Source: CAVQNQ01 sp963714205 (GTDB lineage Bacteria > Acidobacteriota > Terriglobia > Bryobacterales > Bryobacteraceae). Taken from it: a stretch of 64,000 nt of DNA. Below, piece after piece: positions 14,680-25,400 of the stretch. Positions within the stretch are counted from its first letter, which is position 1, and each line of letters begins with the position of its first letter. The stretch lies in contig CAVQNQ010000008.1 in the NCBI GenBank assembly GCA_963714205.1, positions 1-64,000 of the forward strand, given 5' to 3'. Below the pieces are notes generated by a model. That model had not been told where the DNA came from. It saw only the letters and a list, made by a program, of their open reading frames with translations, and did not search any database. The position numbers and the translations under genes were made by a program.

Positions 14680-14889
14680 ATGGCCGCAACTTCTGGCGCG
14701 GATCCGCCCGTCACGGTGGAGCGCTGGTCTTCGGTAGAGGAGATCTGCGAACACCTCGGTGTTTCCCGGGACACAATATATCGCTGGATCGCCGACAGGG
14801 GGATGCCGGCCCACCGCCTTGGGCGGCTCTGGAAATTCAAGCTGTCCGAGGTGGACGGCTGGGCGCGGACGAAACCGGAGCAGGCCTAG
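14680..14889 (+). CDS. Excisionase-family DNA-binding protein
   Basis: 69 residues from ATG 14680. SSVEEICEHLGVSRDTIYRW, then RGMPAHRLGRLWKFKLSEVD is the classical excisionase-type (HTH_17) winged helix. Its stop (14889) abuts the start of the SNF2 helicase (14890). It may be the element's directionality factor or the regulator of the following four-gene defence operon; the immediate adjacency favours the second. Confidence 0.75.
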   Translation: MAATSGADPPVTVERWSSVEEICEHLGVSRDTIYRWIADRGMPAHRLGRLWKFKLSEVDGWARTKPEQA

Positions 14890-17751
14890 ATGGCGGCTAC
14901 CGTGCTCGCGCCTGGCGCCCGGGTGGAGATCCGGTCGGCGGAGTGGATTATCCGCCGTGTGGACGCCACCTCCACGGGCGGCTACTCGCTGCTTGTTACC
15001 GGCGTTTCCGAAATCGTTCGCGACAAGGAAGCCCGATTCCTCACGGAAATAGAGGGCAAGGGAATCAAGGTTCTCGACCCGGCCGAAACGGAGTTGGTCC
15101 CAGACCCCTCGCCGCAGTTCCGAAACACCAGGCTCTACCTCGAAAGCCTCCTCCGGCAATCTCCGCCCACTGATACAGACCTGTGGATTGGTCACCGGGC
15201 GGCCATCGACGATCTGCCTTTCCAGTTCGACCCCGCCCTGCAGGCGCTCGATCAGCCGCGGCAACGCATTCTCATGGCGGATTCGACCGGCCTGGGCAAG
15301 ACTATCGAAGTCGGCGTCCTCTTGAGCGAGCTGATCAAACGCGGACGCGGCAAGCGCATCCTGGTCGTAACGGTGAAGAGCATGATGACCCAGTTCCAGA
15401 CGGAAATGTGGTCGCGCTTCACGATCCCCCTCGTCCGCCTCGATTCCGTCGGCATCGACCGCATTCGCACGCGCATCCCCGCCAATGCCAATCCCTTCCA
15501 CTACTACGACCGCGCTATCATCTCCATCGACACCCTCAAGGCCAGCACGGATTACCGCGTCCACATCGAACGGTGCCGGTGGGACGTGATCGTCATCGAC
15601 GAGGCGCAGAACGTCGCCGTCCGCGGGAGTGGACGGTCGCTACGGGCCAAGCTCGCCGAACTCCTGTCACGGCAGTCCGACACCCTGATCATGACCTCCG
15701 CGACGCCGCACGACGGCAAGCCGGCGTCGTTCGCGAGCCTCATGAACATGCTGAATCCCACGGCCATCGCGAACCCCGAGGACTATGGACCGGCGGACAT
15801 CAAAGGACTATTCGTACGCCGGTTCAAGAAGGACGTACAGGACCAGATCGGCGGCGCCATGAAGGACCGGTGCGTACTGAAAATAGCCACCGCCGCCTCA
15901 CCCCAAGAGGAGCGTGCTTACGAAATTCTGTCCGCAGTGAAATTCAGGTCCCTCGACCGCGCGCAGCGCGCCGGCCAACTCCTTTTCCGCACTGTGCTTG
16001 AAAAGGCGTTGTTTTCCAGTCCGGCGGCATGCCTTCAGACCATCAACGCACGGCTGAAGAAGCTCAAAGACGACAGTTCCGCGGAAGCCGCCCACGATTG
16101 CGCCGCACTCCAGGAACTTGCCGCAGCCGTTGAGGCCATCACTCCCGCGGAGTTCAGCAAGTACCGGAAGTTGCTCGAAGATCTGCGGCCGGGCGGCAAG
16201 CTGGAGTGGAACCCGCAGAATCCCGCTGATCGCCTGGTCATTTTCAGCGAGCGCATTGAAACCGTCGGCTTCCTGAAGAGGAACCTGGCGCGCGACCTGA
16301 ATCTCCAGGCCGACCAGGTCCAGGTGCTGTACGGCGGCTCGGGCGAGGACGATATCGACCTTCAGCAAATTGTGAAGGACTTCGGTCGCGACCGCGCTCC
16401 CGTCCGCCTGCTGATCGCCTCCGACATCGCCTCGGAAGGCATCAACTTGCACTTCCTGTCCCACAAACTCGTTCACTTCGACATTCCCTGGTCGCTGATG
16501 GTGTTTCAGCAGCGGAACGGCCGCGTTGACCGCTACGGCCAGGAGCGCCAGCCCGTCATCGGTTACTTCTACACTGCCCCGAAGAATGAGCGGGTGCGCG
16601 GTGACCTGCGCATCCTGGAGCTGCTCATCGAGAAGGACACCCAGGCGGCCAAGAACATTGGCGACCCCTCCGCCTTTCTGAACGTGTACGACGAGCAGGA
16701 AGAGGAGTTGATCACCGGACACGCCATCGAGGACGGCTCTGCGCCGGAGGATTTTGACCGCAAGCTGGAACAGAACGCCGGCGACGACCTCCTTGCCGCG
16801 CTCTTCGGAGACGACCCCGTGCCCAACGGCTCGGCCGCTCGCAGCCGAACGCGGACGCCCGTCTCGCTCTACCCAAGCGACCTGGAATACGTGCAGCGTG
16901 GCTTGGAGGCCCTCCGTCCGAAGCTCGACGTACAGGCCGAGGCCGACCCCTCCCGGCAGATGATCAGCGTCACTGTGAACGAGGACCTGCGCCGCGTCTT
17001 CCGCTTCCTCCCGCGCGAAGTGGTACCCGAGGACGGCCGGCTGCACCTCACCGCCGACCGCGCTCTGGTGAAGAAGGCCATCAAAGACAACCGCGCCCAA
17101 GAGCAATCCTGGCCGGATGTCCATCTGCTCTGGGATTTGCACCCCGTGGTGGAATGGCTGAATTTCAAGCTGATGGTGAGTTTCCGGCGGCATGAGGCGC
17201 CGGTGGTGACGCTGCCCGCGCTCGAACGCGGCGAACTGCTCTACCTGATCGAGGGCGAGATCCCCAACCGCAAGGCGCAGCCGGTGGTGCATGAATGGTG
17301 CGCCGTCCGGTTCCTGGACGGCGCGTTCACGGGGACGCTGAGCCTCGAGGATTTTCTCCGGCGCACCGAGTTTGGCGCGCGCGCGTGGCCCAACCCCGGC
17401 CTTGAGCCGAACCTGATTCCCCTGGGCAGCCTTCTACCCGAGGCCATCGCCGAAGCACGCCGATGGATCTCGAAATGCCGCGCGGAGTATGAGAGGCTGA
17501 TGCAGCCCCACCTGGCCATCGAACTGGAGAAGCTCCAGCGCCTGCACGACCGCCAGCACGAGCAGCTCGAACTGGATTTCCGCGACGATGGCGCAGCCTT
17601 TCGCGAAACGCGCCTCCGCAAGAAAGACGAGAAGGCCCGCCACATCGACCGGACCTTCCACGAATGGGAAACGTGGGTACGCGATTCCATGACCACCGAG
17701 GACCAGCCGTACCTGCGTCTGGCGGCCGTATTCCGGGGGGATGAGCGATGA
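14890..17751 (+). CDS. SNF2-type helicase, DrmD-like
   Basis: 953 residues. Superfamily 2 motifs: Walker A DSTGLGKTIE near residue 130, DEAQNV near 237, TSATPHDG near 268, SDIASEGINLHFLSHKLVHF near 510 and FQQRNGRVDRYGQ near 540. The C-terminal 350 residues are helical (coiled coil near the end). This layout is that of DrmD, the SNF2-like helicase of class 1 DISARM, and of helicases next to large methylases in other defence loci. Its stop overlaps the methyltransferase start by 4 bp. Probably a DNA translocase that helps the system act on invading DNA; inferred from family and context. Confidence 0.75.
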   Translation: MAATVLAPGARVEIRSAEWIIRRVDATSTGGYSLLVTGVSEIVRDKEARFLTEIEGKGIKVLDPAETELVPDPSPQFRNTRLYLESLLRQSPPTDTDLWIGHRAAIDDLPFQFDPALQALDQPRQRILMADSTGLGKTIEVGVLLSELIKRGRGKRILVVTVKSMMTQFQTEMWSRFTIPLVRLDSVGIDRIRTRIPANANPFHYYDRAIISIDTLKASTDYRVHIERCRWDVIVIDEAQNVAVRGSGRSLRAKLAELLSRQSDTLIMTSATPHDGKPASFASLMNMLNPTAIANPEDYGPADIKGLFVRRFKKDVQDQIGGAMKDRCVLKIATAASPQEERAYEILSAVKFRSLDRAQRAGQLLFRTVLEKALFSSPAACLQTINARLKKLKDDSSAEAAHDCAALQELAAAVEAITPAEFSKYRKLLEDLRPGGKLEWNPQNPADRLVIFSERIETVGFLKRNLARDLNLQADQVQVLYGGSGEDDIDLQQIVKDFGRDRAPVRLLIASDIASEGINLHFLSHKLVHFDIPWSLMVFQQRNGRVDRYGQERQPVIGYFYTAPKNERVRGDLRILELLIEKDTQAAKNIGDPSAFLNVYDEQEEELITGHAIEDGSAPEDFDRKLEQNAGDDLLAALFGDDPVPNGSAARSRTRTPVSLYPSDLEYVQRGLEALRPKLDVQAEADPSRQMISVTVNEDLRRVFRFLPREVVPEDGRLHLTADRALVKKAIKDNRAQEQSWPDVHLLWDLHPVVEWLNFKLMVSFRRHEAPVVTLPALERGELLYLIEGEIPNRKAQPVVHEWCAVRFLDGAFTGTLSLEDFLRRTEFGARAWPNPGLEPNLIPLGSLLPEAIAEARRWISKCRAEYERLMQPHLAIELEKLQRLHDRQHEQLELDFRDDGAAFRETRLRKKDEKARHIDRTFHEWETWVRDSMTTEDQPYLRLAAVFRGDER

Positions 17752-20700
17752 CGCTCGCGGGCATCTCCAACGAGAACGAGTTTTACACGGAGCATTACGT
17801 TCACTCCATTCTGGAAGGCGACCTGCGAGAACTGTTTTCGCGGTGGGGCGCGCTCGCCGAGCCGCCCTACGAAGCGCTTAAGAAGCTCCGCGTCCCCTAC
17901 GAACAGATGACGCGGGAGTTGAGCCGCGCGTCAGGCGCAACCGCGCGGCTGGAATGCCGCCGAGAGTGGTTCACGCGCTTCTTCGCCGCGCTGGGCTATT
18001 CGCTGGCGCCGCGAATCCGCGAACTTGAAGGCGGCGTTTACATCCCGCTCGCCGGCGAAATCACGCGCCGTTCGGGCGAACCGGAACTGTGGATACTGGA
18101 GACGCTCGAGCCCTCGGGCGAACCCGCTGACCCACTAACGTTGCCAATCCTGCCGGAGCAGACGGTCGATCCCCCGGACTCCTCGCGGCTTCCAGCCGCC
18201 GATCTTGAAACCGTCCTCACCAAATACGTTTTCGCCGCCGCCGAGCCGCCCCGCTGGGTGCTGCTCTTTAATACCGGCCAAGTCCTGCTCTTGGACCGCA
18301 ATAAATGGGCGCAGAAGCGGATGTTGCGGTTCGATCTCGCCGTCATCTTGAATAGCCCCGCAGATAGCGAGCGCAAGGCCGCTGCCGCCCTCCTGCATCA
18401 CGATAGCGTCACGCCCGCCGATGGCGCTTGCCTGCTCGACACGCTCGGCGAGAGATCCCACAAACACGCCTTCTCAGTTTCGAAAGACCTAAAGTACAGC
18501 GCGCGGGAGGCCGTGGAACTGCTAGGCAACGAGGTGGTCTGGTACCTGCGCGAGACCCACCAGTCCATTTACGGCGAGATCGACGCCGAGGACCTCACGC
18601 GCCAGTGCCTGCGCTACCTTTACCGCCTGCTCTTCCTGTTCTTTGTGGAGGCGCGCCCGGAACTGGGCTATGCGCCCATGAAGAGCGACGAATACCGGCT
18701 CGGCTACAGCCTGGAATCGCTGCGCGACGTGGTGGAGCAGGGTGATCTCACCACCGAGGAGAGCCGCAACGGTTACTACCTGCATGACTCCATATCCACC
18801 CTTTTCGGGCTCGTGTGGAACGGCGTACATGAGAAGGATACGCAGCTCGACGTATTGGCGCAGACTAGCGACGTCCACGTTTTCCGCATGAAGCCGCTTC
18901 AGGGCGACGTGTTCAATCCGGCGTTCACGCCCCTACTGGGGCGCGTGAAGTTCCGAAACGCGGTGCTTTTGCGGTTACTGGAATTGCTGTCGCTCAGCCG
19001 GCCTACTCCCGGGAGCAGCCGCGGCCGTATCAGCTACCGCGAACTGGGCATCAACCAGCTCGGCGCGGTCTATGAAGGCCTGCTTTCCTACACCGGCTTT
19101 TTCGTAAAAGAGAAGGACGGCCTCTACGAGGTGAAGAAAGCCGGCGAGGCCGCCGACCCGCTCCAACAGGCTTACTTCGTCCGCGCCGCCGACTTGGCTC
19201 AGTACAGGGACGACGAGAAGGTCTACGACGACCAGGGGCGGCCCAAGTGGTACCCTGCGGGCACATTCATCTACCGCCTGGCCGGGCGCAACCGCCAGAA
19301 AAGCGCGTCCTACTACACCCCCGACGTCCTGACCAAGTGCGTGGTGAAGTACGCGCTTAAGGAAGTGCTGGAAGGCAAAACGGCGGACCAGATCCTAGAC
19401 CTCACCGTCTGCGAACCGGCCCTGGGCAGCGGCGCGTTTCTGAACGAAGCCCTAGATCAGCTTGCGGAGGCGTACCTGGAGCGGAAGCGGAAGGAGACCC
19501 ATCGCGACATCCAGCACGGTGAGATCGACCAGGAAAAGCAGAAGGTCAAGGCCTGGATGGCGGACAACCGTGTTTTCGGCGTGGACCTCAACCCGGTGGC
19601 AGTAGAACTGGCGCAGATTTCCCTTTGGCTCAACACTATTCTACGAGGGCCACACCATTCCCTGGTTCGGCGCGCAGCTTGCGGTGGGCAACAGCCTCAT
19701 CGGTGCGCGGCGGCAGGTGTTCACGCGCGAACAGGTAGCGGGCCGCGAGCGCGCCTGGCTCGAAGCCGTTCCGGAGCGCGTGAAGCCCTACGAAGGCCGT
19801 CCGGAGGGCGCGGTCTACCACTTTCTGCTGCCCGATTCCGGCATGGCCAACTACACCGACCGTGCCGTGAAGCAGATGACCGGCGATACCACGCGCCGAA
19901 TCGGCCAATGGCGGCGCGAGTTCGCGGCCCGTTTCGATGCGGGGGAATTGCGGGCGCTCGAACGCCTCTCCACCGCTGCGGACAAGCTCTGGAAGAAGCA
20001 CGCCGAGGACCTACACTCCATCCGCAGCCGCACCGCGCCGGCGTTTGCGATTTTCGGACAGGGGGAGAACCCCGCCTTCCGGGCGCGGGGCGCAGGGTCC
20101 ACCACCGAACAGCGAAATGAGGTCCGCCGCAGCATCCTCCGCCCGCGCCCGTGGTCCAGTCCCTACGAACGGCTGAAGCTGGCTATGGACTACTGGTGTG
20201 CTTTGTGGTTCTGGCCCATCGAGAAATCGGATTTACTGCCGACGCGCGACCAGTTCCTCTTCGAGCTATCCACCATTCTGGAAGGTACCATTCAGGGCGC
20301 GGAACTGATGCGTCCGGACCAGGGAGCGCTCTTCGAAGATGGCACGCCGCGCCAGGAGCAGCTTCAAATCCTGGACGACCACGGTCAGGTGGACCTGGCG
20401 GAAGTGGTCAAACCGAATGATCGGTTGAAGCTCGTGGGCGAGGTAGCCGAGCGCCGTCGCTTCCTGCATTGGGAACTGGAATTTGCGGACGTGTTTGCCG
20501 ACCGGGGCGGGTTTGATTTGATATTGGGGAACCCGCCATGGATCAAGGTGGAGTGGGACGAGGGCGGGGTCATGGGCGACTTCGAGCCGCTTTACGCTCT
20601 GCGCAGCGTCGCAGCACCCAAGCTGCGCGAGCTTCGCGACGGCGCAATGGATAGGTTCGACGTACTGCGCGCGACATACCTTGACGAGTACGGCGAGACC

Positions 20701-22455
20701 GCAGGCACCCAGAATTTTCTAAACGCTACGCAGAACTACCCGCTGCTCGCAGGATCAAAGGCCAACTCTTATAAGTATTTCGTAGCCTCTGCACTTCACC
20801 TTGTCGGAAGCAGCGTAGCGATTACCGGTTTTGTTCACGATGACGGAATGTACAACGACCCAAATGGAGGACTTTTTAGGGCGGCATTATATCCACGCTT
20901 GCGATTGTACGTACAGTATGAGAACGAACTCACTCTGTTTCACGGTTTGAACGACCATGGCCGAATGCGATTCGAAACGTGCGTCTATGGACCACCGAGA
21001 CCTGCAGTGCACTTTGATGCAATGGCAAATGTCTATTCACCCCGGACAATTGACCTCTCCATGGAGGGACCGGCAGATTTGGACGTGCCTGGAATGAAAG
21101 ATGCCAATGGGAATTGGGACACTTCCGGTCATCCGCATCGCATACTGAAGATCGACGAGGAGACCCTCGAGCTCTTCTCGTCACTTTATGATGCTTCAGG
21201 CACGCCGCCGCTCCAGGCATGTCTACCCTCCCTCCATGTGCGTGAGTTCGTTCAGGTGCTGCGGAAACTCAATGCTGCTCGGGTGCGCGCAGCGGTGGCG
21301 CATGTCACCGATCAGGTGTTCACAACGCCAAGTACTTGCTGGAATGAGACAGCTTCCGTGGACGCTGGAATTATCAAACGCAGCGCCGACTTTGCCACAG
21401 AACCAACGGAATGGATCATGTCGGGACCTCATTTTTCAGTTGCGAACCCGTGCTTCAAGACCCCACGTGCTGTATGCACGGCAAACTCACATTACGACCC
21501 GATTGACCTAGCCGAGATTTCCGCCGACTACCTACCAAGAACCAATTACGTCCCCGCGTGTCACCTCGAAACCTATCGGGCGCACACCCCACACGTGCAT
21601 TGGGGGGTACAGCAACCAATAACCGACTTTTACCGACTCGTTTTTCGAAGACAGCTCAGTCAAGCTGGCGAGCGGACCTTGATTAGCGCGATAGCCCCTC
21701 CGGGAATCGCTCATATCAACACGGTTTTTTCAGTCGTAACTGAGGTCAACAAGCTGCTTCTCCGTCTGGCGGCGGCTTGCGCTGCGCTGCCGTTCGATTT
21801 CTATGTGAAGACAACCGGGCGAAACGACATTTACGATTCGGCTTTGCGCAGGTTGGCACTGCCGGAGATTGTGCCAGCCGTCGCGTGCCGCACCCTGGTC
21901 CTCAATTGCCTGACGATCAGCTATGCAGAGATCTGGACCGATTGTTTCGACTCCGCCTTCATCTCTGAGCGTTGGGCTAAGGTCGACCCGCGCCTTTCCG
22001 ACGACCGCTTTCGGTCGCTCACGGCCGATTGGCAGTGGTCCACGCCGCTCCGCACTGACTACGAGCGCCGTCAGGCTCTGGTCGAAATTGACGTGCTCGC
22101 CGCCATTGAACTTGGACTTTCGCTCGATGAACTTTGCACCATTTACCGCATTCAGTTCCCTGTTCTGCGCCAGAACGAGCAGGATACGTGGTACGACCGC
22201 AGCGGCCGCATCGTCTTCACGAATAGCAGGGGACTGCCGGGCGTGGGCTTCTCCCGTCCGGAATGGGAAGAGATCCGGGAAATGCAGTCCGGCACGGTCT
22301 CCCGCGAGATCGAAGACGACACGCTCCCCGGCGGCCCGCGCAAGCGCATCATCACCTACGAGGCCCCGTTTGATCGCTGTGATCGCGAAGCGGACTACAC
22401 GACCGCCTGGGCTGAGTTTGAGAAACGGAGCGCGGCGAAGGGGGCCGAGGCATGA
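17748..22455 (+). CDS. Large adenine-N6 DNA methyltransferase, DrmMI/Eco57I type, one apparent frameshift
   Basis: Two overlapping frames (17748-20120 and 19684-22455) form one protein of about 1568 residues. At 19635-19650 the sequence ACTATTCTACGAGGG should read ACTATTTACGAGGG to give NTIYEGHTIPWFGAQLAVGN; one extra C (about 19641) breaks the frame. Motif I is EPALGSGAFL near residue 554 and motif IV is GNPPW near 926, the Eco57I-type pair. A 500-residue N-terminal region precedes the catalytic core, as in DrmMI and PglX. It would mark host DNA. Both ends overlap neighbours by 4 bp (ATGA). If the extra base is real, the protein ends about 160 residues after it, before NPPW, and would be inactive. 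Confidence 0.75.
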
Positions 22456-25400
22456 TCCCGTCCGTCCTCGCCGAGCAGGTACAGCGTGGAATCAAGGATT
22501 TCCTCCTTACCACCTTCCCCATCACCAACCCTTTCTTCGAGGGCTGTCTGGAACGGCTGCTGAACAAGAAGGACGCGGTATTCCGCGGCCCCTTCCTCTC
22601 CATGAAGCTGCCGTTTCTGCCGGCCACGGGCTCGGCTCGGTCCTTCCCAGAGGTCCTGCCAGCGGGGTTCCAGCCATACCGCCATCAGCAGCGAGCTTTC
22701 GAGCGCCTGGGCGCGCATGCCGGGTTGAACACGCTGGTGGCCACCGGCACGGGGTCGGGCAAGACCGAGTGCTATCTCTACCCCATCCTCGACCACTGCT
22801 TCCGGAACCGCGGGCGCAAGGGCATCAAGGCCATCGTCATCTTTCCGTTGAATGCGCTGGCCACGGACCAGGCCAAACGCTTCGCCCAGGCGATATACGG
22901 GAATCCGGAGCTGCGCAGCTTCGTCACAGCCGGGCTGTACCTGGGCGGGGAGGAACTGGAAGCCGCCACGGTGATGACCGAGAACCAGGTGATCACGGAC
23001 CGCAACGTGATGCGGCAGGCGCCGCCGGACATCCTGCTCACCAACTATAAGATGCTCGACTACCTGTTGGTGCGCGCCCGCGATCTCGATCTCTGGCGGG
23101 ACAACGGCCCGGATACGCTTCGCTACCTGGTGGTGGATGAGCTGCACACGTTCGACGGTGCGCAGGGCGCGGACCTCGCCTGCCTGATCCGCCGGGTGAA
23201 GGAGCGCGTAAAGGCGCCGCGGGGGCAACTGGTGTGCGTGGGAACATCGGCCACGCTGGGCGATGGCGGGTCGGAAATGGCGCCGGAATTGGCCGACTAC
23301 GCCACGCGCGTGTTCGGCGAGCCGTTCGGCGAGGATAGCCTGATCGGCGAATCCGTCCTGGCGCCCGACGAGTTCCTGAAGGGATGCCTGGTCAAGTACG
23401 TCCAGATCCCCGGTCACGAACGCAAGGCGGAACTGGACCCGCTGCAGTACGAGACGCTGGAGGCCTACGTCCGCGCACAGCATCGGCTGTGGCTGGGGAC
23501 GGAGATCGCGGACTGGGCGAGCAGCGACTGGCGGATCTGCCTGGGCGTCTCGCTCAAGAGCCACGCCTTTTTCCGCAACTTGTTGACGATCCTGGAGGGC
23601 AAGCCCAAACAGACCGAGAAGCTGCTGGACGAGATCGAAAAACAGATCCCCAGCTTCGGGCACCCGGACCGCGAGTACCTGGCGCTGCTGCTGGCCAGCT
23701 TCGTCAGCCTGGTATCCGAAGCCCGCGTGCAGGGCCCGCGCAAGCCGGAACCGCTGGCCCAGGTGCGGTATCAGCTCTGGCTGCGCGAGTTGCGGCGCAT
23801 GGTCAGCCTGGTGGGGCCGGAGCCGGCACTGGCGTTCGCCGGCGATCTGAAGCCGGAGCAGATCCAGCACAGCCTCCCCGTAATCCATTGCCGCGAGTGC
23901 GGCCTCACCGGCTGGGGCGGAACGGTGAAGGACGCGGACAACAAGCTGAACTCGGACCTCAAAGAGTTCTACGTCCAGTTCTTCGAGAACTCGCCGCACG
24001 TGCAGTTCGTCTTTCCGGGGCAGGATTTCGCTCCGCAGGCGCAGACCGAGATCCCCAAATGGCTGTGTACGCAATGCCTGCGTTGGGAAACGGCCCACGA
24101 GGCCGCCAAGTGCGTCTGGTGCGGCGCAAAGCCTGAACTGAGCCTGCTGGTGTGGATGCCGGACCTGACCAAGCGGCGGGAGGCGGATCAGGGCCACCGC
24201 GCGCGCCTGGAGGGCACGCACGATTGCCCGTGCTGCGGCGCCAACGGGAGTCTCACCATCGTGGGGTCGCGGGCGGCCAGCCTGACCAGTGTGATGATCG
24301 TGCAGCTCTTCTCCTCCACCTTTAATACGGACAAGAAGCTGCTGGCCTTCTCAGACAATGTGCAGGATGCCAGCCACCGCGCGGGATTCTTCGGCGCCCG
24401 CACGTTCACCTTCAACTTCCGAGGGGCGCTGGAGAAAGCGGTTCGTGACGCCGGCGGGCCCGTGCCGTTCTCTGACGTAACCCGCCTGTTCCTGGAACGC
24501 TGGGAGAAGGGGCGCGAGCCAGCGCGGTTCATCACCACGTTCCTGCCGCCCGATATGGACTGGCTTCAGGATTATGCCGAACTGCGGGACAACGGCAAGC
24601 TGCCGGATGGGTCGAACCTGGCGTATCTCGTGCAGCGGCGGCTGGACTGGGAAATCTGGAGCGAGTACACGGTGGATTGCCGGATTGGGCGGACCTTGGA
24701 AAAGACGGGTTGTTCGACGCTGGAATTGCGAGCCGGAACCCTGGAGCCCGCGCTGGAACGGCTGCTGCCGGTCCTCCAGAACGAAGTGGGCGGTCTGCGG
24801 GACCTGGACGCGGCCGGGCTGGCGCGCTTCGTGGACGGCGTCGTACTGAACCTGAAGAACAAGGGCGGAGTGGAACACCCGGAAATGGGAGCGTTCCTCG
24901 ATTCCCGTGGGAACTACTACCACCTTGATAAGCAGAAGGGCCGGTATCCGCATCGGCCGAACGTGAGCCCGGCGTCGCGCCTTCCGGTGTTCCTGACCAA
25001 CAGGCCAGGCTCCACGTTCCAGGCGCTTCTGCGGACATCGCCCAGCGCCCGGCAATCGTGGCACGAGAACTGGCTTCTCAAGTGCTTCGGCGGGCTCGAT
25101 CCGCGGGTCGTGGATTGCGCCGGGGAGATTTACCAACGGACGATCCAGGCGCTGCTGGATGCCGGAGTGTTCTTCGAGCATCAAGGCAAGGGCGGCCTGA
25201 TCTGGGGCTTGAGGCGCGAGATCTTCGACGTGACGGGCGAGGTCCGTCAACTCCGCTGCGAGCGGTGCAGCTACTCCGTCTCAGCCGGCCCCGAAATGGC
25301 CGCGCGGTTGGAGGGCGCGCCCTGTCAGAGGTACGGCTGTAACGGGAGGCTCACAACGCAGCCGCCCGTTGACGACTATTACCGGACGCTCTATCGCTCC

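Noticed and set aside
15898..17292. 464-codon open frame on the minus strand
   Set aside because: Antisense to the SNF2 helicase; no recognisable motif or ribosome binding site.
22395..24221. 608-codon open frame on the minus strand
   Set aside because: It lies wholly opposite the giant helicase gene, whose motifs are clear. The composition is that of an antisense shadow in GC-rich DNA and it has no domain.
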